A stretch of 64,000 nt of DNA, taken from NCBI GenBank assembly GCA_963580455.1, contig OY756960.1, positions 8,060,001 through 8,124,000 on the forward strand, given 5' to 3'. This DNA comes from Euonymus europaeus (taxonomy: Eukaryota; Streptophyta; Magnoliopsida; Celastrales; Celastraceae). The notes beneath the pieces were generated by a model. The model did not search any database, was not told the DNA's origin, and was given only the letters and a program-made list of their open reading frames with translations. Shown piece after piece: positions 1 to 13,675 of this stretch (position 1 is its first letter; every line of letters begins with the position of its first letter). A program made the translations under genes and the position numbers.

Positions 1-2458
1 AACGGTTTTGTTTAATTGAGAATGAAAGTTGGTCTTTTGGCAACGAAACAATCTAAGAAGCCTATAAACATAAAATTTGACATAAAATAACCAAAAAAGT
101 GTACACCGACCAACCTTGATGATTTGGAATTTCCCAACTCTCTCTATAGAGGAGCTTCAAACGATTTTGTCCAATTGAGAAAGAAAGTTGGTCTTTTGTC
201 TTTGAAACAATCTACGAATAGTATACTAGTAAATTTCAACATAAAAAAAACAATAAAATGTGTACAACTGTCGACATTGATGGTTTGTAATCGCTCAACT
301 CTTACCGTGGAGGAGCTTTAACGATTTTGTCCATTTGGGAATGAAAAGTTGGCCTTTTGGCAACGAAACAATCTACGAATGCTATTCTTGCAAAATTTTA
401 CATCAAATAACACTAAAAAGTGTACACCGACCAATCCTAATGGTTCAAAGTTTCTCAACTCTCTCTATGGAGGAGCTTCTAACGGTTTCGCCCAATTGAG
501 AAGAAAATATGGTCTTTTGGCAATAAAACAATCTACAAAGCGTAAAATAGTAAATTCGGACATAAAGGAACAATAAAAAGTGTACAACTATCACTTTGAC
601 GGTTCATAATTCCTGAACTCTCCTTGTGGAGGTGTTTTAATGCTTTTGTCCATTTGGCAACGAAAAATTAGTCTTTAGGCAATGAAACAATCTACAAAGT
701 GTAAACTAGTAAATTTTAACATTAAACAACAATAAAAAGTGTACAACTATCATTTTTAACGGTTGGAAATTGCTAAACTCTCTCCGTGGAGGAGCTTTAA
801 CGGTTTTGTCCATTTGGAAACGAAAATTTGGTCTTTTGGAAACGAAAAAAATCTATGAAGCCTATACTTGTAAAATTTGATATAAAATAACAATAAAAAG
901 CGTACATCGACTGACCTTGATGGTTCAAAATTTATTAACTCTCTCCATAGAGGAGCTTCTAACGGTTTTGTCCAATTGAGAACGAAAGTTGGTCTTTTGG
1001 CAACGAAACAATCTACGAAGTCTATACTTGTAAAATTTGACATAAAATAATAATAAAAACTCTGCACCACTCAACTTTGATTGTTCAAAATTTTCGAACT
1101 CTCCCCATAGTGATCTTTCAACAGTTTTGTCCAATTTAGAATGAAAGTTGGTCTTTTGGCAATAAAACAATCTACTAAGACTATATCCATAAAATTTGAT
1201 ATATAACAACAGGAAAAAGTGTACACGCACGAACCTTGATGGTTGGGAATTGCCCAACTCTCTCTACAGAGGAGCTTCTAACGGTTTTGCGCAATTGAGA
1301 ATGAAAGTTGGTTTTTTGGCAACAAAATAATCTACGAAACATATACTAGTAAATTGGACATAAAACAACAATAAAAAGTGCACACCTATAGACTTTGATG
1401 TTTCTGATTTACTCTACTCTCTCCATGGAGGAGCTTTTAACAGTTTTTTCACTTTGGGAACGAAAGTTGCTCTTTTAGCAACAAAACAATCTATGGAGCC
1501 TATACTCTTAAAATTTGACATTAAATAACAATAAAAATAGTACACTAACACTCTTTGTTGGTTCAAAACTTCTCAACTCTCTTCATCGAGAAGCTTTTAA
1601 CAGTTTTGTTTAATTGAGAATGAAAGTAGGTCTTTTGGCAACGAAACAATCTATGAAGTCTATACTCGTAAAATTTGACATAAAATAACAAAAAAAAGTG
1701 TACACCGACCAACCTTTATGATATGAAATTTCCCAGCCCTCTCTATAGAGGATCTTCTAACGGTTTTGTCCAATTGAGAAAGAAAGTTGGTCTTTTGGCT
1801 TTGAAAGAATCTATGAATTATATACTAGTAAATTTGAACATAAAACAACAATAAAATGTGTACAACTGTCGACTTTGATGGTTTAGAATCGCTCAAATCT
1901 TACCGTGGAGAAGCTTTAACAATTTTGTCCATTTTGAAACGAAAAGTTGGTCTTTTGGCAACGAAACAATCTACGAAGCCTATTGTCATAAAATTTTATA
2001 TCAGATAACAATAAAATGTGTACACTGACCGAGCATGATGGTTCAAAGTTTCGCAACTCTCTCCATGGAGGAGCTTCTAACGGTTTTGTCCAATCGAGAA
2101 TAAAAGATGGTCTTTTGGCAATTAAACAATCTACGAAGCGTAAACTAGTAAATTTAGATATAAAGCAACAATAAAAATTGTACAACTACCAAATTTGATG
2201 GTTCAGAATTTCTAAACCCTTTTTATGGAGTTGTTTTAACAATTTTGTCCATTTGGGAACTAAAAGTTGGTCTGTTGGCAATGAAACAATCTACGAAGTG
2301 TAAACTAGTAAATTTGGACATAAAGCAATAATAAAAGGTGTAAAAATATCAACTTTGATGCTTCGGAATTGCTCAACTCTCTCCATGGAGGAGCTTTAAC
2401 GATTTTGTCCATTTTGCGAACGAAAAGCTGGTATTTTGGCAATGAAACAAACTACGAA
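1..2458 (+). repeat. 160-bp tandem satellite, block 1
   Basis: Head-to-tail satellite. The phrase 'aacg(g/a)ttttgt' recurs at 1, 160, 320, 481, 639, 799 and 961, which sets the period at about 160 bp. Each monomer carries, in order, a 'gatggttcggaattgc' segment, 'caactctctccatggagg' (a CTCCATGGAG palindrome in the best copies), 'aacgattttgtcc', 'ttggtcttttggcaacg', 'aaacaatctacgaag', then a poly-A rich part ending in 'aaaaagtgtaca'. Two types tend to alternate: type A has 'caattgag' and later 'actagtaaatttgg'; type B has 'catttggg' and later 'actcgtaaaatttgaca'. This gives a dimer of about 320 bp. The block starts before the window and is cut by an insertion at 2459. The length is within the range usual for plant centromeric or knob satellites; a centromeric role is inference only. 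I do not recognise the family. Confidence 0.97.
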
Positions 2459-4536
2459 TTATTAGGAGTTAGAAAGATATGTATTTTAAGTGTTAATGTA
2501 TAAATAGGGGCGCCTTGGCGGAGGGATTCATGCTTAGGCAGGAATGAGTTAAACGGTTGGAGTTTGAAACTGGACTAGTGCGCCTAGGTGCAGCACCCAA
2601 TACAATGGAGACAAAGAGTCAAACAGCGTAGGGGTGCCTAGGCGGCCGCTTGGGCAAAAAAATTTATGCACGCCCAGGATGGCGCCCAAGACAAAGAGTT
2701 CTTGGAGGAACTCAAGTCTAGAGCACCTAGGCGCAACTCTTGTTTTTAAAATATTTCATGCGAGCCAGAACGAGTATTTCCGTGGGTGTTCGAGTTCTAG
2801 AGTGAGAGGGAGCGACGAACTTAGAGAGAGAAAGAGTTTCTAGTAAATGATTTGGCCTAATTATTGTGGATACATGATCATTGGAGTGGGACATTGAAGA
2901 TTCAAGCTTGATTTGAAGGTTTTGGTAATTTTTTCCTAGTTTGGTGAATTCTAGGATTTTTGTAGATTTTGTTAGATTCTTTTAGAGTTTGTTTCTATAG
3001 CTTAGATATGTTGATTTAGACTTGATTATGGATGTATATATAGATTTGTTTGCAATTTTTGAGTAAATCTTTTGTTTGGCTAAGATTCAAGTCTTAAAGA
3101 AAGATTTCTAGAGAGAGAAGGTGAGTAATTCAAAATTTGTGATTTAAATCATGTTGTTATGAATAGTTGACCATATATTGATATGTGAAAGGGTTCGATT
3201 TTTCCATAGGAATAGGTTTGGAAAATCGGAACCCTAAAATCAAATTTCATTGACTTTAGTAAATTGCCCAAACGAGGTAGGGGATTTCTTGACTCATTCT
3301 TATTTCGATATCCTTCTCTTGTTCTATAAATGCGGTTTGTATCCTCATTGGTCTTTATGTTTGTGTTCGTTCCTTATTGTGCCTAAGGAAGAATGAACCT
3401 AGGGTTTTTATATTAATCTCTAAATGTAGATTGCATTGCCCATTTACATGTTCGATCATCCATTGAGCATGTTTTGAATCTTGTCATGCATCATTGGTAG
3501 TTGTATATATATAGGATGATATATATATATGCACATTTGGCATGGCATAAGCATGATTGCATTAGAGCTTGCATGGAATTCTTGAGTATGGACTCGGGAT
3601 ATCATAGGTTACTTGGAAGTCACATGGGAGGATGATTGCATGTCGTGGCATCAGCACGAGTCATATGAATCCATGTGAGGCAACACACTTAAGTTGTGGG
3701 TGTGACGGGGATCACGCAACCTGGTAAACCCTTTGTGGGTGCTGTGTGAATGATGATTGCACTCTCATTCATGGATAGTTGGAAACCATGGTATGCATTT
3801 GACGTTTGGTCAATCCATACTTGAAGACTAGTGGGTTGATGAATGTGTTTGGCCTCAGAGGGAATACCCAAACTATATGTTGTGAAATGTGACACGTGTA
3901 TGATAGATAGCATATTCTTGCACTATCCTTCCTTGACATCCGCTTTATTGTTGGTTTTTACTCTATTACCCCTACTAAGCTTCTAGCTCACTCCTTTACT
4001 TTCTTTCCCCTACGGGTAAAGACTAGTACGAGTGCCGGTGATGCGGGTTAGTAGAGACAATGATGTGGCATGGATGGCACTTGGAGAGAGGGGGTATTTG
4101 ATATTCATATGTCGTGCAGACTGTGTGACACCATTTGGTATGGATTATGGATGGTTGGAAGGAAATCCTTGAAATAGGATCTTCTGAACCGGGGTTGGAC
4201 CTTGAGTCCTAACTTTCATGATGTATGGATTTATTTTGATGTTGAATTATGGAAACAGTTTGTGCATGCTGTTAGATGGCCTGAGGCCTTGCTAGGATGT
4301 GTTCGCGTACTGATAGAGGCCGGAGGCCCTGCTAGGTGTGATGTGATTGAGTGTTATATGCTGCTTTTGTTTTCAGGTGGGCATTCCCCGATTTACGGGG
4401 AGATGCTGCTTGATTTTTAATTGAGGGTTTGACCTAGTTGAGAAATCTAGGGTCGGAACCTTCAATGTCAATCACATTGACAACCTAAGAAGGTGCGGTA
4501 AGCACCATGTGATGTCTCCAAAAATAGGGCATCACA
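2459..4536. mobile_element. LTR-like element, 5' end truncated (same family as the solo LTR at 14987)
   Basis: This is a non-satellite insertion of about 2.08 kb. Satellite stops at 'aaactacgaa' and resumes at 4537 with 'cttctaacgg', which is a different point in the monomer, so the left end is deleted or rearranged and no target-site duplication survives. The right end, 'gggcatcaca', resembles the end 'gggcgccaca' of the element at 14987. Shared stretches in the same order include 'gagagagaaggtgagtaatt' (near 3112 and 15810), 'aatcggaaccct', 'acgaggtaggggatttc', 'ggatcacgcaacc', 'cagtttgtgcatgctg' and a 'ccccgattta/tacggggaga' near the end. A GC-rich stretch at about 2507-2760 carries several CCTAGG-type motifs. 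There is no coding capacity beyond chance ORFs. It is most likely a degenerate solo LTR. Confidence 0.75.
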
Positions 4537-7500
4537 CTTCTAACGGTTTTGTCCATTTTGGCAACGAAATAATCTACGAAGCGTAAACTAGTAAATTTGG
4601 ACATAAAGCTACAATAAAAGGTGTACAACTATCAACTTAGATGGTTCCGAATTAGTCAACTCTCTCCAAGGAGGAGCTTTAATAGTTTTGTCCATTTGGG
4701 AACAAAAGGTTGGTCATTTGGCAACGAAACAATCTACGAAGCCTATACTCGTAAAATTTGACATAAAATAACAAAACAAAAGGTACACTGACAGAACTTG
4801 ATGGTTTGGAATTGCCCAAATCTTTTTAGAGGAGCTTCTAACAATTTTATCCAATTGAGAACGAAAGTTGGTCTTTTGGCAATGAAACAATCTACCAGGA
4901 ATATGCTTGTAAATTTTGACATAAAACAACAATGAAAAGTGTACACCTATCAACTTTGATGGTTCAGATTTCCTCAACTCTCTCCTTGAAGTAGATTTTA
5001 ACAGTTTTCTCCATTTGGGAACTAAAGTTGGTCTTTTGGTAACGAAACAATCTACGGAGTCTATACTCATAAAATTTGACATAAAATAACAATAAAATAT
5101 GTACACCAAACAACTTTGATGGTTCAAAATTTCCAAACTCTGTCTATAGATGACCTTCTAACGGTTTTTTCATTTGCGAACGAAACTTAATCTTTTGGCA
5201 ATGAAACAATGTACGGAGCCTGTACTAATAAAATTTGACATAAAATAACAATAAAATATGTACATTGACCAACCTTAATGATTTGAAATTACCCAACTCT
5301 CTGTATAGAAGAGCTTCTAATGGTTTTTTCCAATTGAAAAATGAAGTTGGTCTTTTGGATTTGAAACAATCTACGAAGCGTATACTGGTAAATGGGGACA
5401 TAAAGCAGCAATAAAAACGTGTACAGCTGTCAACTTTGATGGTACAAAATTGCTCAACTCTCACTGTGGAGGTGTTTAAACGGTTTTGTCCATTTAGGAT
5501 TGAAAAATTGGTTTTTTGGCAACGAAACTATCTACAAAGCCTATTCTCGTAAAATTTTGCATAAAATAACAATAAAAAGTGTATACCGAGCAACCTTGAT
5601 GGTTCAAAGTTTCCCAACTCTCTCCATGGAGAAGCTTCTAATGGTTTGGACATAAAGCAACTATAAAGAGTGCACAAATATCAACTTTGATGGTTTGGAA
5701 TGCTCAACTTACTCTGTGGAGGGGCTTAAACGATTTTGTCCATTTTGGGAATGAAAAGTTGGTATTTTGACAAGCAAACAAACTACGAAGCATGTACTCA
5801 TAAAATTTTACATAAAATAGCAATATAAAGTATACACCGACCAACCTTGATGGTTCAAAATTTCTCAACTCTCTCCATAGAGGAGCTCCTAACTGTTTTG
5901 TCCAATCGAGAACGAAATTTTCTCTTTCGGCAAGAAACAATCTACAAAGCGGAAACTAGTAAATTTGGACATAAAGGAATCTACAAAACCTATACTCGTA
6001 AAATTTGACATAAAATAACAAAAAAAAGGTACACCGACCACCCTTGATTGTTCGGAATTACCCAAATCTCTACATAGAGGAGCTCTAACAATTTTGTCCA
6101 GTTGAGAACGAAAGTTTGTCTTTTGGCAACGAAACAATTTACCAAGTGTATACTAGTAAATTTCGACATAAAATAAAAATGAAAAATGTACACCCATCAA
6201 CTTTGTTGGTTTAGATTTCTTCAACTCTCTCCAATGGAGCAGCTTTTAATAGTTTTGTCCATTTGGGAATGAAAGTTGGTCTTTTGGCAACGAAACAATC
6301 TACGGAGCCTATACTCGTAAAATTTGACATAAAATAATAATAGAAATAGTACACTAACCAACTTTGAAGGTTCAAAATTTCCCAACTTTCTCCATCGAGA
6401 AGCTTTTAACGGTTTTTTCCAATTAAGAACAAAACTTTCTCTTTCGGCAACAAAACAATCTATGAAGCCTATACTCATAAAATTTGACATAAAATAACAA
6501 AAAAAAGTGTACACCAACCAACCTCGATGGTTCGAAATTTCGCAACTCTCTCTATAAAGGAGTTTCTAATCGTTTTGTACAATTGAGAATAAAAGTTGGT
6601 CTTTTCACATTTAAACAATCTACAAAGCGTATATTAGTAAATTTGGACATAAAATAACAATAAAAAGTGTCACCAACCAACTTTGATTGTTCAAAATTTA
6701 TGAACTCTCTCTATAGATGAGCTTCTAACGGTTTTTTCCAATTGAGAAATAAAGTAGATGTTTTGGTAACAAAACGATCTACAAAGTGTATACAAGTAAA
6801 TTTGGACAAAAAAGAATAATAAAAAGTGTAAACCTATCCACTTTTATATTTCAGATTTGCTCAACTCTCTCTATGGAGGAGCTTTCAACAGTTTTGTCCA
6901 TTTGAGAAGGAAAGTTGATCTTTTAACAACGACACAATATACGGAGCCTATACTCATAACTTTGAATTAAAATAACAATAAAAATAGTACACCGACCAAC
7001 TTTGATGGTTCGTAATTGCTTAACTCTCTCTGTGGAAAAGATTTAACGATTTTGTCCTTTTAGGAATGAAATGTTGGTCTTTTTGCAAGGAAACAATTTA
7101 CGAAGCCTATAATCGTAAAATTTGACATAAAATAACAATAAAAATTGTACACCGACCAACTTTAACGGTTCTAACGGTTTTGTCCAATTGAGAACAAAAG
7201 TTGGTCTTTTGGCAACGAAACAATGTACAAAGCGTAAACTAGTAAATTTAGACATAAAGTAACAATAAAAAATGTACAACTATAAACTTTCATGGTTCGA
7301 AATTGTTCAACTCTTTTCGTGGAGGTGCTTTCATGGTTTTGTCTATTTGGGAACAATACAATTGAAGAAGTCTATACTCGTAAAATTCGACACAAGATAA
7401 CAATAAAAAGTGTACACAAACCAACTTTCATGATTCGAAATTTACGAACTCTCTACATGGAGGAGTGTCTAATGGTTTTGTCTAATTGAGAAAGAAAGTT

Positions 7501-10500
7501 GGTCTTTCGGCAACGAAACAATTTACAAAGCGTATACAAGTAAATTTGAACCATCAAATTTGATCAACTTTCTCCATTGAGGAGCTTTTAACAGTTTTCT
7601 CTATTTGGGAACTAAGTTAATCTTTTGGCAACGAAACAATCTACGAAGCTTATATTCATAAAATTTGACATAAAATAACAAGAAAAAGTGTACACTAACC
7701 AACTTCGATGGTTCAAAATTTTCGAACTCTCTCCATAGAGGAGCTTCTAACGGTTTTGTTCATTTGAGAACAAAACTTGGTCTTTTGGTAACGAAACAAT
7801 ATACGGAGCCTATACTTGTAAAATTTGACATAAAATAACATTAAAATATGTACACCAACCAACCTTGATGGTTCGGAATTGCACAACTCTCTCTATGGAG
7901 GAGTTTTTAATGATTTTGTCTATTTGGGAATGCAAGTTGGTCTTTCACAAACAAAAAAAATACGGAGCCTATACTCGTAAAATTTGACATAAAATAAAAG
8001 TAAAAAGTGTAGACTGACCAACTTGATGGTTCATAATTGCCCAACTCTTTCTATAGAGGAGCTTAAAACGATTTTGTTCATTTGGGAATGAAAGTTGTTC
8101 TTTTGGCAACAAAACAATCTACGAAGTGTATACTTGTACATTTGGACATAAAGGCAACAGTAAAAAGTGTATATCAATCAACTTTGATGGTTCGGAATTG
8201 CTCAACTTTCTCTCTCTATGGAGGAGATTTTAACAATTTTATCCATTTGAAAATGAAAGTTGATCTTTTGGCAACGAATCAGTGGACAGAGCCTATACTC
8301 ATAAACTTTGAATTAAAATAACAATAAAAATACTACACCGACCAACATTGACGGTTTAAAATTGCCTGACTCTCTCCATAGAGTAGTCTTAACAATTTTA
8401 TCCAATTGAGGACGAAAAGTTGGTCTTTTGGTAACGAAACAATTTACGAAACCTTTACTCATAAAATTTGACATAAAATAACAATAAAAGTGTGCAACTA
8501 CCAAATTTAATGGTTCAAAATTTCCCAACTCTCTCTAAGGAAGAGCTTCTAACAGTTTTCTACAATTGAGAACGAAACTTGGACTTTTGGCAACGAAACA
8601 ATCTATGAAGCTTATACTCATAAATATTGACATAAAATAACAATAAAAAGTGTGCACCAGCCAACCTTGATTGTTTAAAATTTCCCTACTCCCCCATAGA
8701 AAAACTTTTAACTGTTTTGTCCAATTCGGAACGAAACATCCAAACAATCTACGAAGACTATACTCGTAAAATTTGACATAAACTAACAAAAAAAAGTGTA
8801 TACCGAGCAACCTTGATAGTTCAAAATACCCACCTCGCTCTATAGAGGAGCTTCTAACGATTTTATATAGTTGAGAACGAAAGTTGGTAATTTGACCACA
8901 AAACAATCAACGAAACATATACTAGTAAATTTGGACATAAAATAACAATAAAAAGTGTAGACCTATCGACTTTGATAGTTAGGATTTGCTCAATTCTCTC
9001 TGTGGAGAAGCTTGTAACAATTTTGTCAATTTGGAAATGAAAGTTGGTCTTTTGGCAACGAAACAATCTACGGAGCCTATACTCATAAAATTTTTCATAA
9101 AATAACAACAAAAATAGTACACTAATCCCGTTTGATGGTTTAAAATTTTCCAACTCCCTCCATCAGGAAGTTTTAACGATTTTGTTCGATTGAAAACAAA
9201 AGTTGGTCCTTTGCCAAGAAAACAATCTACGAAACCTATACTCGTAAAATTTGACATAAAATAACAAAAAAATTGTACACCGACCAACCTTGATGGTTTT
9301 GAATTGCCCAACTCTCTTTATAGAGGAACTTCTAACGATTTTGTCTAATTGAGAAAGAAAGTTGGTCTTTTGGATTTGAAACTATCTACGAAGCGTATAT
9401 TAGTAAATTTGGACATAAAGCAACAATAAAATGTTTACATTTGTCAACTTTGATGGTTCAGAGTTGCTCAACTCTCACTGTGGAGGTGCTTTAACGGTTT
9501 TGTCCATTTCGGAACGAAAAGCTGGTCTTTTGGCAACGAAAATATTTATGAAGTCTATTCTCATAAAATTTTACATAAAATAACAATAAAAAGTGTATAC
9601 CGACCAACCTTGATGGTTCAAAGTTTCCGAACTCTCTCCATGGAGCAGCTTCTAACGGTTTTGTCTAATTGAGAACAAAAGATGGTCTTTTGGCGGCGAA
9701 ACAATCAATGAATTGTAAACTTAAAAATTCAGACATAAAGCAACAATAAAAAGTGTACAACTATCATTTTTGATGGTTCAGAATTGCTGCACTCTTTTCA
9801 TGGAGGAGCTTTAATGGTTTTTTCCATTTGGAAACATAAAATTGGTCCTTTGGCAACGAAACAATTTACAAAATGTAAACTAGTAAATTTGGACATTAAG
9901 CAACAATAAAAAGTGTACAAATATCAACTTTGATGGTTCGTAATCACTCAAGTCTCTCCGTTAAGGAGCTTTAACTATTTTGTCAATTTTGGGAATGAAA
10001 AGTTTGTCATTTTACATAAAATAGGAACATAAAATATACACTGACCAACCTTGATGGTTTGAAATTTCCCAACCCTCTCCATAGATGAGCTTCTAACGGT
10101 TTTGCCCAATTGAGAACGAAAGTTGGTCTTTCGGCAATGAAACAATCTACACAGCATCAACTAGTAAATTTGGACATAAGGCAACAATAAAAAGTGTACA
10201 ACTATCAACTTTGATGGTTCGGAATTGCTTAACTCTCTCCAAGGAGGATCTTTAACGGTTTTGTCCATTTGAAAATGAAAAGTTGGTCTTTTGGCAACGA
10301 AACAATCTACAAAGCCTATACTCGTAAAATTTGACATAAAATAAAAAAAGTGTACACCAACGAACCTTGATGGTTCAGAATTTCACAACTCTCTCTATAA
10401 AGGAGTTTCTAACGGTTTTGTCTATGTAAGAACAAAAGTTTCTTTTTTCGCATTGAAATAATCTACAAAGCATATACTAGTAAATTTGGACATAAAATAA

Positions 10501-13293
10501 CAATAAAAAGTGTACACCAACCAACTTTGACTGTTCAAAATTTCTGAACTCTCTTGATAGAAGAGCTTCTAACGGTTTTTTCCAATTGAGAAATAAAGTT
10601 GGTCTTTTGGCAAAGAAACGATGTACAAAGCGTATACTAGTAAATTTGGACATAAAACAACAATAGAAAATGTAAAACTATCAACTTTTATGGTTCAGAT
10701 TTGCTAAACTCTCTCCATGGAGGAGCTTTCAACAATTTTGTCCATTTGAGAACGAAAGTTGGTCTTTTGGCAACGAAACAATAAACGGAGCCTATACTCA
10801 TAAACTTTGAATTAAAATGACATTAAAAATAGTACACTGACCTACTTTGATGGTTCGAAACTGCTCATCTCTCTCCCTAGTGAAGATTTAAAAGTTTTGT
10901 CCTTTTACGAACGAAATAATAGTCTTTTTGCAATGAAAGAATCTATGAAGCCTATACTCGTAAAATTTGACAACTCTCTCCATACAAGAGCTTCTAACAG
11001 TTTTGTCCAACTGAGAACGAAAGTTGGTCTTTTGGTAACGAAACAATCTAGAAAGCGTAAACTAGTAAAATAGGACATAAAGCAACAATAAAAAGTATAC
11101 AACTATCAACTTTGATGGTTCGAAATTGTTCAACTCTTTTCATGGAGGTGCTTTAACGGTTTGTCCATTTGGGAACGAAACAATCTACGAAGTCTATACT
11201 CGTAAAATTTGACACAAAATAAAAATAAAAAGTGTACACAAACCAACTTTCATGGTTCAAAATTTCCGAAGTCTCTCTATAGAGATGCTTCTAACGGGTT
11301 TTTCCTATTGAAAAAGAAAGTTGGTCTTTGGGCAACGAAACAATTTACAAAGCGTATACAAGTCAATTTGGACAAAAAGCAACAATAAAAAGTATACACC
11401 TATCAACTTTAATGGTTCGGATTTGCTCAACTCTCTCCATGGAGGAGCTTTTAACAGTTTTCTCCATTTGGGAATGAAGTTGATCTTTTGGCAATGAAAC
11501 AATCTAAGAAGCTTATACTCGTAAAATTTGACATAAAATAACAATAAAAAGTGTACACTAACCAACTTTGATGGTTCAAAATTTTCGAACTCTTTCCATA
11601 GAAGAGCTTGGTCTTTTCATAACGAAACAATATACGGAGCCTATATTCATAAAATTTGACATAAAATAACATTAAAATATGTACACCGACCAACCTCGAT
11701 GATTCAGAATTGCACAACTCTCTCCGTGGAGAAGCTTTTAAAGATTTTGTCTATTTGGGAGCGAAAGTTGGTCTTTTGGAAACATAACAAAATACGGAAC
11801 CGATACTCATAAAATTTGACATAAAATAAAAGTAAAAAGTGTACACTGACCAACTTGATGCACTTGATGCTTCAGAATTACCGAACTCTCTCCATAGAGG
11901 TGCTTATAACGATTTTGTCCATTTGGGAATGAAAGTTGGTTTCTTGGCAAAGAAACAATTTACGAAGTGTATACTAGTGCATTTGGACATAAAACAACAG
12001 TAAAAAGTGTATACCTATCAACTTTGATGGTTCAGAATTGCTCAACTCTCTCTCTATGGAGTAGGTTTTAACAGTTTTGTCCGTTTGACAATGAAAATTG
12101 GTCTTTTGGCAACGAATCAATGTACAGAGCGTATACTAATAAACTTTGATTTAAAACAACTATAAAAATACTACACTGACCAACATTGACGGTTTAAAAT
12201 TGCCCAACTCTCTTCATAGAGAAGCCTTAATGATTTTATCCAATTGAGAACAAAAAGTTGGTCTTCTAGTAATGAAACAATTTACAAAACATGTACTCGT
12301 AAAATTTGACATAAAATAACAATAAAAAGAAATTTGCAAAACCTGTACTCGTAAAATTTGACATAAAACAATAATAAAAAGTGTGCACCAACCAACTTTG
12401 ATGGTTCAAAATTTTCGAACTCTCTCTAAGGAGTAGCTTCTAACGATTTTGTACAATTGAGAACGAAACTTGGTCTTTTGGCAACGAAATAATGTACAAA
12501 TCGTAAACTAGTAAATTTGGACATAACGCAACAATAAGAACTTACCAACTATAAACTTTGATGGTTCGGAAATGCTCAACTCTCTCCATGGAGGAGTTTT
12601 TAATTATTTTGCTAATTTGGGTATGAAAGTTGGTCTTTTGGTGATGAAACAATCTATGGAGCCTATACTCGTAAAATTTTTCATAAAATAACAATAAAAT
12701 AGTACACCGAGAAACTTTGATGGTTCAAAATTTCCGAACTCTCTCAATAGAGAAACTTATAACGATTTTTGTCTAGTTGAGAACAAAAGATGGTCTTTTG
12801 GCTACAAAACAGTCTACAAAGCGTATACTAGTAGATTCGGACGTAAAGCACTAAAAAAAGTGTACACCTAAGAATTTTGATTGTTCGGATTTGCTCAACT
12901 CCTTCCCTGGAGGAGCTTTTAACATTTTTGTACATTTGGGAACGAAAGTTGGTCTTTTTGCAATGAAACAATCTATAGAGCCTTTACTCGTAAAATTTGA
13001 CATAAAATAACAATAAAAGTGTACACTTATCAACTTTGATGGTTCGGATTTGCTCAACTCTCTCCATGGATGAGCTTTTAACTATTTTGTCCATTTGAAA
13101 ATGAAAGTTTGTCTTTTGGCAATGAAACAATCTAGGAAGTGTATACTAGTGAATTTGAAAATAAAGCAACAATAAAAAGTGTACACCTATCAGCTTTGAC
13201 GGTTCAAAATTGTTGAACTCTCTCTATGGAAGAGCTTTTAACATTTTTGTTCATTTGGGAACGAAAGTTGGTCTTTTGGCAATGAAACAATCT
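4537..13293 (+). repeat. 160-bp tandem satellite, block 2 (left part)
   Basis: This is the same satellite, same orientation, with about 55 monomers. A/B alternation is clear in places, for example 'caattgag' followed by 'actagtaaatttgg', then 'catttggg' followed by 'actcgtaaaatttgaca'. Several monomers are shortened, for example around 5640-5700, 7160-7180 and 7540-7560, and there is a local duplication near 12283-12380 in which 'ctgtactcgtaaaatttgac' sequence occurs twice about 60 bp apart. I see no gene in it. The minus-strand ORFs of 60-140 codons here repeat the same peptide words and are readings through the satellite. Confidence 0.96.
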
Positions 13294-13675
13294 CCCATGG
13301 GTCCTAAAGTGAAGTGTTTCATTATATTTTTTATAGTTCATAAGGAGCTTGCGAACACTAGGCCGATTGCAGTATATTCGAAAACTACTTTGAATGTCTG
13401 ATTTGATATTCTCCCTAATCTGTGTATCAAGAAGAACTGAAGCATCTTGCTCGTGAGCCGGATTGGCATGAGATGCAGGCAGCTCCTCCTCCACCTACGA
13501 TATCGGGGGTAAATTCTCCATAAAGCGTTGGAACGCTGCTTCTTCATCCAAATTTATGGATTGGGTAGAATTAGAAGTGGTGGGCCCCCATGCGGATTGA
13601 GTGGTACGGCTGGTTCGCTTTGGGCAGGAGGCTGGACATCTGTGCTCGCCTCTTGCACGACGGTTAAAAAGGATT
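13294..13675. other. Unassigned non-satellite fragment inside the satellite
   Basis: This stretch of about 380 bp does not match the monomer and is richer in GC. On the left the satellite stops after 'gaaacaatct'. On the right it resumes with 'ttgaattaaaataacaat', so roughly 20-30 bp of monomer was replaced and no target-site duplication is visible. On the minus strand one frame reads without a stop for about 60 codons down to the satellite boundary (about 13494 downwards), with an acidic, hydrophilic composition, and a TAG just before it separates it from a further open stretch of about 60 codons (about 13498-13675). This looks like a piece of a broken gene or a transposon exon rather than random DNA. 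I cannot name the family. Confidence 0.55.

Noticed and set aside
1..2458. Possible CRISPR-like array or phage-type repeat
   Set aside because: The unit is continuous with no repeat/spacer division, is 160 bp long and diverges evenly along its length. This is a eukaryotic satellite.
3689..4420. ORFs of 72-74 codons in the truncated LTR-like element
   Set aside because: Not kept in the homologous solo LTR at 14987, so not a conserved coding region.
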